Of a stretch of 64,000 nt of DNA, positions 38,180 through 51,187 are shown piece after piece (the first letter of the stretch is position 1; every line of letters begins with the position of its first letter). This DNA comes from Amblyomma americanum (taxonomy: Eukaryota; Arthropoda; Arachnida; Ixodida; Ixodidae): the NCBI RefSeq assembly GCF_052857255.1, contig NC_135505.1, forward strand, positions 132,519,967 through 132,583,966, given 5' to 3'. The position numbers were made by a program, and so were the translations under genes. A model generated the notes under the pieces. That model was not told the DNA's origin. It made no database searches and worked only from the letters and a program-made list of their open reading frames with translations.

Positions 38180-39142
38180 TCAGGGAGTCGATGATGCGGC
38201 AGTCAAGGACACAGGCGCAGAACAAGCAGGATCATTGTAAGCTTTTACCAACGAGCTAGAACTTTCATCCCAATTGTAACGAACCTTGTCAATGAAGGCA
38301 TGATCGAAACTTAACCTCACGATAGAACCGTTGTCACGAAAAGACACTGATGCGTCCCATATTTTTTTCCGAATGGACCTAACCCTTGCAGAAAAATCTT
38401 CTGTAATGAAGAAGGCAGAGCCCTTGAGTTTAGAGACGTTTTTAAAAACCACACTTCTGTCGTTGAAGCTAGAAAGATTTAGGATAACTGGACGAGTATA
38501 ACCTCTGCGAGCTGCACCGAGCCTGTGGAAGCGCTCAATACTGGGACAGCTAATCTTCAATTTATCAGTAAATACAGATGAGATGCTATCCAACAATGTG
38601 TCAGCGGTTTCATTCGGGTCTTCTGAAACGCCGTGTATTATAATGCTATTTCTTCGAGAGCGGTTTTCAAGGTCATCATTCTTTTGCACCAGCTGTGTTA
38701 CTCTGGAATTTAAAGAGTTAATTTCAGCGTGTAAATCAGAAATTAGATTGGAATTTTCGGGCGGGGGCAAAGACTCTAAGGCAGCCACGCGTGACTCCAA
38801 AGCATCGAAGCGACAAGCAAAAGATTGCTTAATGTCGGCGATGTCACGGGCCAACTGATTCTGCCCTGCTAGTATTCTAGATAACATGTCAGACACCGAA
38901 GGATTCGAAGAGATTTCGCTGTCAAGATTTACAGCGGAAGAACTCGCATCGTCAGCCTCCCCGAGAGTGAGACTGGAACCACTCACAGACCGGGTTAAAG
39001 GTCTGGTACCAGATGCATTGCTTTTACTGGAGTTCGCTGACTTTGATGGGGGGCCTGGATTGAGTTCCACGTCACCACTCAGGAGGAATGACTTGCGCAA
39101 TAAAACGCGTGTACGCAGCAGGACACAAGAGTACGTGGGCAA
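38180..39142 (-). CDS. LINE-4 ORF1 with 2A
   Basis: 320 codons from an ATG at 39142. Starts with a basic/hydrophobic leader ending LLSGDVELNPGP (39050-39073). A Ser-rich linker follows, then a coiled coil (LHAEINSLNSRVTQLVQKND) and the RNA-binding-like block NRSRRNSIIIHGVSE, IERFHRLGA. The monomer frame upstream is open but offset by one base relative to this frame, so a small indel probably separates them. Confidence 0.8.
   Translation of the reverse strand: MPTYSCVLLRTRVLLRKSFLLSGDVELNPGPPSKSANSSKSNASGTRPLTRSVSGSSLTLGEADDASSSAVNLDSEISSNPSVSDMLSRILAGQNQLARDIADIKQSFACRFDALESRVAALESLPPPENSNLISDLHAEINSLNSRVTQLVQKNDDLENRSRRNSIIIHGVSEDPNETADTLLDSISSVFTDKLKISCPSIERFHRLGAARRGYTRPVILNLSSFNDRSVVFKNVSKLKGSAFFITEDFSARVRSIRKKIWDASVSFRDNGSIVRLSFDHAFIDKVRYNWDESSSSLVKAYNDPACSAPVSLTAASSTP
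39050..39073 (-). other. 2A-like motif in LINE-4
   Basis: Encodes DVELNPGP after LLSG, 131 bases after the monomer/body junction. It fits the skipping consensus with Val and Leu at the variable places. Confidence 0.75.
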
Positions 39143-39204
39143 GGGTACAGCAGCAAGTATCGATCATCAGACCGGACGCACTCAGCGTCAGAATAGTAAC
39201 ATAC

Positions 39205-39600
39205 CTGCATGAAGAGCAAGCATCGATTTAACATGACGCCAGTGCCGCTGCAGCCTAGCCCACTGAAGAGCCGATCCGCGCACATGGCCTTTATATCCTT
39301 GGCAGGTGACGTCATAGACCAGCAGTGCAGCGAGATTGGCTGATCTAACGAGAAGTTGGCGAGATGACTGGCTTGCAGATATTGGAAGAAAGCGGGAAAC
39401 CCGAAGCCATCACACAGGGTATCAGCTGGCAAGTCCAAGGGTAAGCACACGGTGGTATCCACGTGCCCATCCAGAAGCGAAGAAGTCAAGCCAGACGAGA
39501 CGATTCCGGAAGGGCCGTGGTCAGCAAAACAAGCGATGAACTGCATGAAGAGCAAGCATCGATTTAACATGACGCCGGTGCCGCTGCAGCCTAGCCCACT
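39205..39600 (-). repeat. LINE-4 5' monomer (336 bp) plus 60-bp leader
   Basis: 39541-39600 repeats the last 60 bases of the monomer 39205-39540. Both end (minus strand) CTTCATGCAG; the body begins GTATGTTAC. The monomer is 112 codons long and open. Confidence 0.9.
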
Positions 39601-42431
39601 TGCAGTTCAATGAATTCTTGTAGTATGAGCTGATGTGGCATTTCCTTTTTATGTAAGTGTGTCAGTGTGAAGTCGCACACTGAAGGCAGGCTGTACCATG
39701 GTGGTAAATTTTCATATTTTTGTGCAATATTCGGCTGGGCATCCAGTACTCCTAACTCTTCACATTTATCTTCAAAGCGCATTATTAGTGGCCGGATGGA
39801 TTGTGGTTTATTGTTAAATAATCTTTTGGATGGGCACTTGGTAACAATAGGATGGCAGAGATGTTTAGGAAGAGTACGGGTTTTTAGGACGTATGCGCAT
39901 GTCAGTGTGACTCTTCTATCCTCTAGTGCAGGCTCATTAGCTTCAATGTAAAGACTGTTTACCGGGGATGTTCTATATGCTCCAGTTGATAGTCGCAGAC
40001 CAAGATTATGAACAGGGTCCAGTCTTTTCAAGTAGGATGCTCTCGCTGAACCGTATACTATGCACCCATAGTCCAGCTTGGAGCGTACCAGAGAGCGATA
40101 GATGTGTAATAGGCATGTTCTATCGGACCCCCACCGTTTTCGCGAGAGCACCTTTAATACATTGAGGGCTTGGGATGCTTTCTTTTTAAGGTTGTTAATG
40201 TGTGGTAGAAATGTGAGTTTCTTGTCAAAAGTGAGTCCTAAAAATATATGTTCTGGTTTAATTGGTAGTGTGGCTTGATTCAAGTATAGGTTGGGATTGA
40301 ATTGTAGGCCTCGTCGCAATGAGAACAGAACAGCTACTGTTTTTTGAGGAGAGAACTTGAACCCATTTATCTCTGCCCAAGCAGCTAGTTTATTTAGTGT
40401 GATTTGTATTTGTCTCTCGCAGGACGATATGCTGGAGGAAGTGCATGCTATCTGTAGGTCATCTACATAAACCGAATACATTATGGACTTGGGTATTACT
40501 TTGGCTAACGAATTCATTTTTACTACGAAGAGTGTCGTGCTTAGAATGCAACCTTAGGCTACGCCATTCTCTTGGGTGAAAGTCATGGAGAGAGTTGTTC
40601 CTAGGCGGACCCTAAATGTGCGGTTAGCCAGGAAGTCGTTCAAGCAGTTCAGCATCCTGCCTCGGATACCTAGCTCTGCTAGGTCGCGGAGGATGCCGAA
40701 CTTCCACGTGGTATCGTATGCCTTCTCCATGTCGAAGAAGACCCTGATACACTGCTGCTTGTGGATGAACGCCTCCCGTATGGTGTTCTCTAGGCGGACA
40801 AGGTGATCGGTGGTTGAGCATGCTTTTCTGAATCCACATTGATGAACATCTAATAGTTGCCGAGATTCGAGTACAAAGGTGAGTCTAATGTTTATTACAC
40901 TTTCAAAAGATTTAGCAATGCAGCTGGTGAGGGCTATTGGTCTGTAATTGTCAGGACTTGTTGGTGATTTTCCGGGTTTCAGAAAAGGTACTATTACTGC
41001 TTTCTTCCACTCCTCAGGTATTCTGCCAGTCATCCATATTTTATTGAAGAATTTTAACAGTGCCTGTACGGCTGTATCAGAGAGATGGGCAAGCATATTG
41101 TAATGCACATTGTCTGGGCCTGGTGCTGTCTTTTTACCGGAAGATAATACACTATTTAATTCCTGGAGCGTAATGGGCTGGTTGTAGTCTTCCTACATGC
41201 CTGTTCCGAATGGAAGTTTTTGTTTTTCAGCTATAGCTTTGTGTTTCTGGAATGTGTTTGTGTAGTGGGATTACCTTGAGACTTCAGCAAAGTGCTCGCC
41301 CAATAAATTGGCCTGTTCTTCCAACAATGTTTGTGTACCGGGTGTTGTAAAAAGTGGAAGTGTGAAGGAAGTACGGTCACCAGTGAATTTACGGACTTTG
41401 TCCCACATTTTCTTTGATGGTATTGAACTATTTATAGAGGACACATATTTCTGCCAGGAGGTTTTCTCAGCATTCCTGCGCACGTACCGCGCTCTCGCCT
41501 TGGCCCTCTTAAAAGTGAGTAAGTTCGCTGCAGTGGGGTACCGACGCAGGGTGCCCCATGCTTTATTTTGCTGTTTTTTTGCAAATGTACATTCTTGTGT
41601 CCACCATACTTTGTGTTTCTTCTGTACGAGTCCTGTTGTTTGTGGTATAGCGAGTGTTGCAGCAGATATTATGCATGTAGTAAACCTGTCATTAATTTCA
41701 TCTATGCTGAGGTCTTCAGAAAATTCTTTATCTAGAGTGGCAATTTCTGTAAAAAGTGACCAGTCGGCGAGGTGAAGTTTCCAGCGCCGTGGTCTTGTGG
41801 GGATGACTGCAGTAGACGATGAGAGGCTGATGATAATAGGTAGGTGATCACTTCCCAGAGGGTCATTTAAAACATCCCATTTAAAATCAGTAAAAAGCGA
41901 TGGTGATGCGAAAGCTGAATCGAGAAAGCTCATTTTTGCCGAGCTTGGGCAACAATAAGTTGCTTTTCCTGTATTTAAAAGACAGATGTTATTTGAGAGG
42001 ATAAAATCTTCGATTGTTTGCCCCCTAGAGTCGCAGCGCTTGCTTCCCCAAAAAGGGGAGTGAGCGTTAAAATCCCCAACTACCAGATGTGGCTCTGGAA
42101 GTTCATCTAACAATTCTTCTAGATCATGGACTGTTAATGTAAAATGTGGAGGAATGTATACGGAACAGATTGTTAGTGTTTTATAGCTGACGATGCTGAC
42201 TGCAACCGCCTCTAGTTTTGTATTGAGCTTTATTTCTCGAGCAGGGACGCCGCTTTGGACGACAATTGCGACGCCTCCTGAGAGTCGATTTGCCTGCTCG
42301 CGGTCGCGTCTAAAAGTTTGATAATGTTTCAGGATATGCACATGTTGTGGACCAAGATTGGTCTCCTGAAGACATAAAACTATGGGTAACATTGACCCTA
42401 AAATATGTGTTATGTCACTATAATTCCGCAT
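39601..42431 (-). pseudogene. LINE-3 ORF2, endonuclease and RT part
   Basis: A single frame gives the endonuclease (LCLQETNL, VVGDFNAHSPFWG, GSDHLPIIISL) and RT (NYRPIALTSCIAKSFE, RVFFDMEKAYDTTW, YVDDLQIAC). Stops break it at 41271-41273, near 41190-41200 and at 40554-40556. The last turns the RT motif GVxQG into GVA*G and would abolish RT. At 39600 it runs into LINE-4. Confidence 0.8.
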
Positions 42432-42499
42432 AAGTCATCTGCAATTCCATTGAATTAAAAAAGCCATGCTTGTGTTTTTAAAAGAAAATGAAAGGAGAT

Positions 42500-43804
42500 T
42501 TACTTATGTGGTGGGCCCGTTATGAGCAGCCTGTCTTTTTTTCGCTCAACAGAGCTGTTCCGCCGCTGCAATGGAGGCGGAGTGGGTGTTGTATCCATCA
42601 CCTCAACAGAGGTGCTTGAGGACCGCGCAGCCGCGGTTGTGTTAGTTTCAGGCCTCTCCCGACGGGGGGAGGTCCTGCGGGATGCCGACCCATGGACCGG
42701 CGGTCCCTGCTTTGGCAGTGACAGGGCAGCTTTCGCTGGCCCTGCCTGGGGCGTGGATGGCCCTGCCATAGGCTCGGTGGGAGCGGCCTTGGCAGGTGCC
42801 GGAGTGCTGTGCGGTGCTACGCCCCTGCGCACCACATCAGCGAAGTTTTGTTTTGCTGTGAAGGAGAATGTGTTTGTAAGCGCAAAACGCCTTCTCGCTT
42901 CTTTAAAAGAAATGTTTTCTTTGGTCTTTATGGTGATAATTTCTTTTTCTTTCTTCCAGGACGGACACGCCCTGGAGTATGCAGCATGTTCTCCTTCACA
43001 GTTTGCACAGCACAGGGCTGCGTCACATACATCAGACTGGTGATCGTTAGAGGCACATTTTGCGCAAGTTTTACGACCGCGGCAGCTCTGTGAGCCGTGG
43101 CCGAACCTTTGGCAGTTGAAACACCTGCGAGGGTTTGGTATGTATGGTCGTACATTAATTTTCAAATATCCCACGTCGATTGTGTCGGGCAGGGTGCTGG
43201 TGTTGAACGTCAGGATCATGTGTTTTGTGTCTATTTCCTTGTTGTCCTTCCGGATTTTGATTCGGTGGACATCTATGACGTCTTGGTCGATGAGCCCTTC
43301 GAGCATTTCTTTTTCAGTTATGTGAAGAAAATCATTTTCCGATATTACGCCTCGGACAGTGTTTAGTGAGCGATGAGGAGTCACGGAGACCGGGATTTCC
43401 CCTATGGACGTTAGGTTGGAGAGCTTAGAATGTTGGACATTGTCACACAGTTCGAGCAATAAGTCGCCGCTGGCCATTTTTGACAGCTTATAGCCAATGC
43501 CTTGGGTTTCAGTCAAGCAGTTTGACACAAGGAAGGGGGATATTATTCTTGCCTGTTTATCTTGTTGTTCACTTTGGATCACATGATATTTGGGGAAAGT
43601 TACTTTTCTTTTTTGAAAGAAGTTGTCTGCCTCGTTACGCCCTCTTTTGAGAGAGCGATCAGGTTTTGAAAGTTGGGGAGCCATAAAAAACTTTGTTTTT
43701 CGGTCATGGTGCCAGCCACCCACCACGGAGTCCAACAAGGGGACGGGACAGGAACTTGATAGCAAGTCCTGCCCACGCCAGCTGTACACCTCTACTATAA
43801 CCAA
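42500..43804 (-). CDS. LINE-3 ORF1 (zinc-knuckle gag-like protein)
   Basis: 434 codons, no stop. Residues about 225-290 have three Cys/His knuckles: CFNCQRFGHGSQSC, CAKCASNDHQSDVC and CANCEGEHAAYSRAC, the triple arrangement usual for I/Jockey/R1-group ORF1 proteins. A Pro/Ala/Ser-rich tail follows. It binds element RNA in the particle. Confidence 0.85.
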   Translation of the reverse strand: MVIVEVYSWRGQDLLSSSCPVPLLDSVVGGWHHDRKTKFFMAPQLSKPDRSLKRGRNEADNFFQKRKVTFPKYHVIQSEQQDKQARIISPFLVSNCLTETQGIGYKLSKMASGDLLLELCDNVQHSKLSNLTSIGEIPVSVTPHRSLNTVRGVISENDFLHITEKEMLEGLIDQDVIDVHRIKIRKDNKEIDTKHMILTFNTSTLPDTIDVGYLKINVRPYIPNPRRCFNCQRFGHGSQSCRGRKTCAKCASNDHQSDVCDAALCCANCEGEHAAYSRACPSWKKEKEIITIKTKENISFKEARRRFALTNTFSFTAKQNFADVVRRGVAPHSTPAPAKAAPTEPMAGPSTPQAGPAKAALSLPKQGPPVHGSASRRTSPRRERPETNTTAAARSSSTSVEVMDTTPTPPPLQRRNSSVERKKDRLLITGPPHK

Positions 43805-44258
43805 ATATGACGCAACTCAGGGTAGTTGGTCACACAAGGTTAACCCTCGCCGCCAGGAAAAAAGGAAAAACCAAGAAGTGAGTAGGATATAGGAGAGTTG
43901 TGAGACAGAGATAGGAAAGTTAAAGATGAAGAGGAGGATAGGAAAAGGCGACTGCCGATTCCCCCCGGTCGGGTCAGGCCGGAGGTGCCGTCTGCAGGAA
44001 GCTGGGGCCAAAGTGGTGTGTTGCTTCCGCCAAGGGGCCTTAAGGGTCCAAACGCTCGGCATCGGCTCAACCACCAGGATCCCCTTTTCCCCGGACACGG
44101 CGATGCCACGCACGGCGAGGCGCGGGTGCTCGGGTCCGTGGTGATGCACAGTTCACCATCATCCCCTTGTGGAGATGTCCCTGCGGATCCTCGGGAACCC
44201 GCGGTGTCGCCACTCACCGTCGCGACGCCTGCAAGCTGCAGGCGCCCCCCTGCGGGGT
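43805..44258 (-). other. LINE-3 5' untranslated region
   Basis: About 450 bases, GC-rich relative to the flanks, between ORF1 and the target duplication. I see no further gene in it. Confidence 0.6.
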
Positions 44259-44410
44259 TTATTGTATAATGTGTCCTACCTCCTCTTATGAGCACGCAAA
44301 AATAATCAGCAGTCACTTAACATGGCTAAACCTGGAATTCAGCAAAAGGCAAGCACGCTTGCTAAGTGTCTGAGGCTCGTACATGACAGCTTCGCAGCCC
44401 GCTCGCGACA

Positions 44411-44600
44411 CCCGCGCGACCACGTGGCTGTGACGTGGTCTCACATGATCTTATGACATTTCCATCGGGTGTCATCACGTGGCTTTCACATCACCCGTCG
44501 GATGTTCTTAAGGTCAAAGGTCAACCCGAAGGTAGCCCAGTGTCAAAGGTCAGAGCTCAAAGGTCAACTAAATGTCTTGAGTCAAGGTCAGAGGTGAAGG
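44411..44600 (+). promoter_or_regulatory. AGGTCA half-site cluster upstream of ML gene 3
   Basis: AGGTCA-A-AGGTCA at 44511-44523 is a perfect direct repeat with one-base spacing (DR1). Single half-sites follow at 44547-44552, 44561-44566 and 44585-44590 (the last as TCAAGGTCA). CACGTGG E-boxes lie just before. Five half-sites within about 80 bases. Confidence 0.5.
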
Positions 44601-45209
44601 GTTCGACACCATAACTGTACCACATACGGTCATACACGGATATCCTTGGTTGGGCTGAAGGCCGCTCAAGGTCGTTGAAGCCTTTCGATTAAAAAATGCT
44701 AGCAGAGCAGGGCAAAGGCCTCATTCTTGGAAACGCTGAGCGGTCATGGCTTGTAAATCAACAGCTAAACTTTAGTGGGAACTTTCTGACTCTCACTGAT
44801 AGCTGGCATGCACGTCCAGCTAAATGCGTTCAACGGAAGTTCTCAGGTTTTACTGCACTGACTAGGAGTGTAGTAAAAACCGTGCGAAGGATTTATAACC
44901 GCAGGTGATATCTTTTATGCGCCTCTTCATCTTCGTCAAAGTGCCCCTTGTGGGCCGTAGGAGTAGTATAAATAAATGTACTTACAGTGCATATGCCGAC
45001 ACCTTTCCTTCATAGTGGTTTCACCGAACAATTTTTCAGCCGAGTGTGACGTCTATGCACCTAATAAAATAGTAACCAGAGGTTTTATATGTGCGCCCTG
45101 GGGCTCTTGACCTACCACTGATGCGAGGAATTTCCGGGAAGGCCTCGTGTTTAAAAAAGCTCGGAAAGCCGGACTGCTGCAGGAACTCCACCCATCGCCC
45201 AACTCCGAG

Positions 45210-45297
45210 ATGTTTGCTCTCACGTTTCTCGGCCTCTTGGTCGCATTCCACCAGGCTGCCTGCTCCACCCAGAATCCTCCGATAACGAAATGTTCCG
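45210..45297 (+). CDS. ML gene 3, exon 1
   Basis: Same 29 residues as copies 1 and 2, although the 5' flank just before it is more diverged than the exon. Confidence 0.85.
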
Positions 45298-48200
45298 GTA
45301 AGAGTGCTTAGAGCCCTTTCTGTTTAAATGCTACAATGAACTACACACTAATTAGTGTGTTTACGACGGTGCGCCTGTCACGTCTCGCTTGCTATGTGTT
45401 GTCTTTTTCGGCGCTACAACCCTCTTCTGGTACACATATGCTTTGCCACCCGTCAAGTAAATCCTGTGATTTCTTTGATTACTGCTGTATATTTTGCACT
45501 GATCTGTGGTATTTTCATGCCATTTTCGTTTTCCTTCCTCGCAATTTGTTCTGATGAGGTTTTTGTTTTTACGTGAACATCGATTCTCTGTCTACTTTTA
45601 TTTTGCCACTGTACTAATTTGATCTTCCGCAATTTTTAATTTGCGTTTATGCCTTTGTTTGTTTTCGCGGTTCCGATGTCTTTTGAGTTCTGTCACTCAA
45701 GCCCTATGAGGCATTGGCAAGCCGGATTTTTGTACATTTTTTTTATATTGGGCGCAATAAAGTATTATTATTATTATTACTATTGTTATTAAGCAATCAA
45801 CTTCAGGTACTCAGAGGAGGCGATAACTCACCTGAGCAGAACATCTTGTGTATTATGGGTAAGCGACGATGCAGTCCCAGTTTTATAGCCAGCTAAGTAC
45901 CAGAGACGCATGCTGAGTGAAATCGTGCAGGAAAATCAAACCTTGAACAGTACAAGAATATTAACTTTCCCGGCAACCGATGAATATTTCCTGCAGAACT
46001 TTTTTGAACTAATGACGAAGACAGTATGCGCTCAAAGGACCTTTGCGTTTTCAAGATAGTCGATTTAGAAAGGCGTCTCTAAAAAAGATGGGAGCCTTAG
46101 AAGACCCACACAAATGACTGTTTTCAAATATACAATACAATACAATACAATACAATACAATCTTTATTCAACATCTCAAGGATGTTTGGAGTACAGACAA
46201 AAAGCCTGACATAGGCTTGACTAGGCCCGCACCCCAATACATGGCAAACACAGGCAGCGCATGGTAAAAATATAAAGAGGAAAAAAAAGAAAAGAAAACA
46301 CAGCATTTGGATTTTGGGAACGCAATCTGCAGCTACTGCTGCAGTAATAAAAATATATATATAAGTGCATAAAGCAGACTAATAAGTGACAGTGAAACAT
46401 ACGCCAGTCCAAGTTGTGCATACATCAATAAGACATACAGGTAATGAAATTATTACATAACATATAGAAGCGTGCACAAACCTAGACTCCCGTATAAGAT
46501 AGTTGAAATATATCTGGTAAAAAGTAGAGATACAGAAGTAAATGCAAAAAAATGGTTCCAAAGAATAAGAAAAACATGTTCACATTCTAATTCCATACAA
46601 ATTTCTTTCGTAGGTTTTTCAATGAAATAGATTGTATATCTGTGTTCTTGTCCTTCAAGAAATCATTTAGCATTGTCGGCAGTTGGAATTTCAACATTTG
46701 ATTTCCATAACCCGTACGGCATTTACTCACATTCCATTGTTCGGGCTTGCGCGTTGGGTAGGTAGGAGTGTGCTTTTCTAGTCCGGCCAGCAATTTTAAT
46801 GCATTTATATTTTTAGATTGTTCTAATTTATATTGTTTAGACAGTCTATAGGTGTACATATATTCTACACTAACAATGTTCAGCTGCCTGTACATGTCCT
46901 TCGTATGGCTTAAATAGGGTGCTTTACAAATTATGCGGATGGCACGTTTCTGTAGCAAGTGAAGATCATTAATATTCCGGCCCAGCTTATTCAAACGTTT
47001 GGCTTCAGAGAAAGGTTTATTTGGAACGTAAGGTGGCAGCATCTATAGCCTTTCTTAAAGCTTTAGACTCCAGGGGCTTTGCTTCTAAGCTGTTTAGTGG
47101 GGCTTATGCACTATTATTGGGCGTCCTGTCCATTGGAGAGGACACGACCAGAACACTTCTCACGTTCAGAACATTATAATCAACAAGGATGCATTGTGAG
47201 CCAAGCAGGATGGCTCAAAAACAAACAAACCCCCAGGCTGTAAACATATGACAAACGGGGTGCATGTTGTGGCCAAGACCACACATTTTTATGGATTTTG
47301 AATAAACCTGTCATGCTAGTCCGGAAAACACTGAAAGGGGTCTTTAACTGCTTCGGCAAATGGGCACGAGATGTCGCTAATCGCGCTCCATGGACCTTGC
47401 ATGGTGTGAGCAGTGTGGCGTTCACATGATTTTTACGCTGTGAAGAACCGTTTCACATTTATGTTTCATACAAAAGCTTAGGTTTTCTATAAATCGATGC
47501 CTCTTTCACCTATGACGCGGCGACAGTTTCGTCATTAAAAGACCAACCCAGCATTTGTGAACTCCCATTCAAGAATTTTGCTGAGAGGTAGAACCGAGAT
47601 GAGAAATTAGAGCTTCCTAGGTGGTCTGTTTATGGGGCGGAAAGAGTTAAGATGCGCTGCAGGGCAGTATAGCATGATATCTGTGACGTAATTAAACTTT
47701 TTCGTGGGTTTTCCTGGACATATTAAAATATGCATGCGCAAACATTTGGCTTCCAGCGCCCTCTATTTGCAATCACTGACACTTGGGTTGAGTGAGAAAG
47801 TGAACAATAAAGTATTCTGTTCTCTGCTTAGATATCGATCACTAAACAACAAATCTATCGGCGCAATTACGCCGTTCTGTTTGATTTAGCATAGATTTTA
47901 GATACGTTTCGCGAGGTCGTGCTTCCTTAAGAACAGTAAAGGCACCGAACAACACTACAAACGCCGCTGCGGATTAAAAAAAACACATAAAACCAACCGG
48001 AGCCCTTCACAATCACACTTTAATGGCTTTATTTTTTTGCATTTCAATCCAGTGTCTTTTTTTTTCAGTCCACACACATTTTTCTCAAGTCAGCGATAAC
48101 AATTCCGTCACGAAAAATATTGCTGGTTTCGAGTCTTTAAGTTTTGTTAAATATAGACAAAAATAAGTCACATGTTCAGTTAACGAAGTGGCGAAGTACG

Positions 48201-51043
48201 CCATTTCATGTTACTATGCGGAAACAGCAACATGGTGACTGAGTAATATTCCGACCTAAAGGGTACAAGTATGTGCTGCAAATAAAGACGCTGAACAAGA
48301 GTGCGAACAGCATAATTGTATAAGCTGTGTTTTATGCATATATTAGCAGCCAGGTACGCATTCAGCATCGAACGCACTATCATGCATACAGGGCACCCTT
48401 TCAAGAATTTCTAGTATTTTAAACCTTGCACCAGCAGGAGTGTAGTCAGTTTAGTTTCTCTGGGATTACTTGAGTCGGGTATACAGCAAGCAAAACATTT
48501 AAGATTTTACTCATCTAAACATGTGTGCGCCAAGTGTAATAGCGCACCACTGCTTCATCGCTTGGCTATGCCTAAATGTCTTGCGCTAACATTTTTTCAC
48601 CCTATTGCCATGAAGCTACTCCTCCAAAACTGCACGCCTATTCGCCAGCTTCGGTTGCAGCTACTCGAAAAGGGTTCTTAATTAATGCACATGATGACGT
48701 AGACCAAAGCGATGTCTTTCACCAATACCATGTTCCATCGCAGTAAAAAGCTCTCACAATAGTGCCCGTTCACTCTTTCATGTTCCGTGGTAATGAATAT
48801 TGCGCCGATTGTGTGATTTTGATAATCTTTATATACAAGTCACAATTTTGTTTCCCACGAGCGGAAACATGCTGAAAAAGTACACTACACATTCGTCGCT
48901 TAAAACTGCTCTCACCTTTCAGGTGTCACTAAACCCGTCGTCCAGTTCCAGAGCATCACCGTCACGGACGCGGAGCTGGGCAAGACAATGAAAATCCAAG
49001 CCAAGGCTCGTGTCACCACTAAGGTTGGCACGAACCCTGTCCTGCAGCTTTCATTTTCCAGAGCGAACGGCCAGAGTCTTCCATGCGTTAATTTTGTTGT
49101 GCCGTGGTAAGTTCCCAAACATTTCAATATGAACGCATTTACAGCCAGAAAATGCATCTGTGCTCGAGAAGAACGCTTAAGTCTTGGGTTATCACGCACA
49201 ATTATCGCCCAAGAGTTTTTTTCAGCTCAAGCACACACGACCTCGCTTTCGGTTAGCTGCAGGCTTTGATAAAAAAGGGGCTGCAGCTGGCCCCAGCTGT
49301 TATACGACAGGTATAATTGGATATCAGTGGTAAAGGGCACTGTTCTGCACTAATAGTAGTTAGACTGATAGCGAGGATAAGCTAAACTAGACACGTAATA
49401 TAAGGGTTTGGTGTATTTTCAGGACTGTACTTAAGTTTGAACACTTTCTCTTTGTCCTTCCATAATAGCACCTACCAGCTTTGCAATGGCACGACCCAAA
49501 TCGAGCAGGTACTGAACCAAGGCTGGGGCAATACTTGCCCAGTGAAGGCAGGAACTTACACGGCCGTCTTGTCCTTCGAACTTCCTTCCAACCGTCTCGC
49601 AACACTTTACTTTGGGGTGAGTTAAAACTGCCTCTTTTTGGATTCTCGTTGATACGTGGCCGACGCTGGCCGCTAACATTTTCGTTGCCGGTATTGACTG
49701 TTCGCGTATGCCGAGGCCTGACAATGAAGTCCTCCTCGGGCCGTATTTTGTACCATTTAGACGTCAATTGTGCCATAGGAAAAAACCACAGTAACAGGCA
49801 CGACCGGTCTCAAAACGGCTCCGCCGCTGCCGACACATCCACAGGTGCATCCAGTACGGACCTGTTACAGAGACCTTATTCCGACAATCTGCCGTAGGGA
49901 CACAGCTCAGCTTCCTTTTTTTTTGAGAGACGAAAAGAGCGGCGAAAAAGCTGTCCAGGCGTGTCAAACGTGCCTTCATTAACCGTCAGAAAAAGGCATT
50001 GGCTCCGGTCAACGACTGCAGAACGATAAACAATAAAACAAAACAAAACATAACATTAAAAATATGATTGGTCCTGGTGTTGACGAATCCAGCTGCATTA
50101 ACCCGCCTAACGGTAAAGCTGGCTGAAGAGTGTCAGGCCCGCCTCAGCCGGACGCGGTAGGCTGCAGGTGCTGCATTTTAAAAACCTAGGAAATGACCCA
50201 CAATAATACAAAATGTTTGGTAGGGAATCGCGGAAAAAAGTTGACCACTGTATCAAAAAATGAAAACTGCCGTACTGCATGTTGTAAGCCTGCATTGTGG
50301 AAAGCTCTAGCATATGTGTGCAAAATACTTAGGACAAAATATTGGCAACCAGCGTCGGTATGCATAGCGTTGCCTCTTAGGAAGAGAAACAGCTTGCAAA
50401 ATGATCTTTGTTGCCGGAAAAAGCAGTGACGTGCGGAAAGACACTGCTCCGTTCGAGAGCCACTGTTTTCAGATGTGCGACAAGGCCAGACTTCCGGTCC
50501 GTGAGCCGTAGAGTTTGTTCCAAGCAAACGGCCGCTCCTGAAATAAGGCTGCCTAGTCCTTGTTCTCGGGCCGAGGAATTTCCGATGCCTAAAGAGATCT
50601 GGTGTGTAAGATGCCTAAAAAACATGCCGGATAGGAGAAAGGGAGTGGTAACCACATTGTGCTACTTACTGTCGTCACAAAGTGAACAAGGAAGGAGAAA
50701 ACCTCAGGCTGTTTGCCAACGTTTCGACAAGAGGACTTGTCTCCGTCTGTGTGGCAAGTCCTCATGTCGAAGCGTTGACAAACACCCTGAGGTTTTCCCC
50801 TTCCTTGTTCACTTTGTCATTATCAAGAACCATTGGACCAACTTCTCTCTACTTAGCGTCATGTGATTCATGTCAAACTGGATAAAATGGGTTTTGTGAG
50901 TTCTTTTACAGTGGTGGAGAGAGGGGGCAGCAAGTAGCCCGTAGTTCGCTTAAGTGCGCTAGAAATCATAGCGGCCATTCCCCGCAGTTAACCGTTGTGT
51001 ATTTTTATGTGTGTCTGCTTGTCTGAAGAAAATTGTGCAGTTT

Positions 51044-51139
<96 letters not shown>

Positions 51140-51187
51140 CCTCTCCAGATGAAATGAGCTGCCGCCTGCCACGGTTGGCAGGTTGCT

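Larger units (their letters stand above)
35200..39600 (-). mobile_element. CR1/L2-like LINE with 2A motif (LINE-4), nested in LINE-3
   Basis: 5' end at 39600 and (AAAT)n-like tail at 35201-35226. Order: 60-bp leader, one 336-bp monomer, ORF1 with 2A, ORF2, hairpin 35235-35252. The LINE-3 coding frame resumes across it without an obvious target duplication. It is therefore younger than LINE-3. Confidence 0.87.
34261..44258 (-). mobile_element. I-like LINE with RNase H (LINE-3), split by a nested LINE
   Basis: Flanked by a 13-bp duplication, TTATTGTAGAATG (34248-34260) and TTATTGTATAATG (44259-44271), one mismatch. Unit 1 has the single site at about 24285. Order on the minus strand: GC-rich 5' region, ORF1 with zinc knuckles, ORF2 with endonuclease, RT, RNase H and a C-terminal zinc motif. 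LINE-4 (about 35200-39600) lies inside. Own length is about 5.6 kb. Confidence 0.88.

Noticed and set aside
46142..46161. CRISPR-like short repeats
   Set aside because: The ACAAT repeats are the tandem tail of LINE-5, without spacers.
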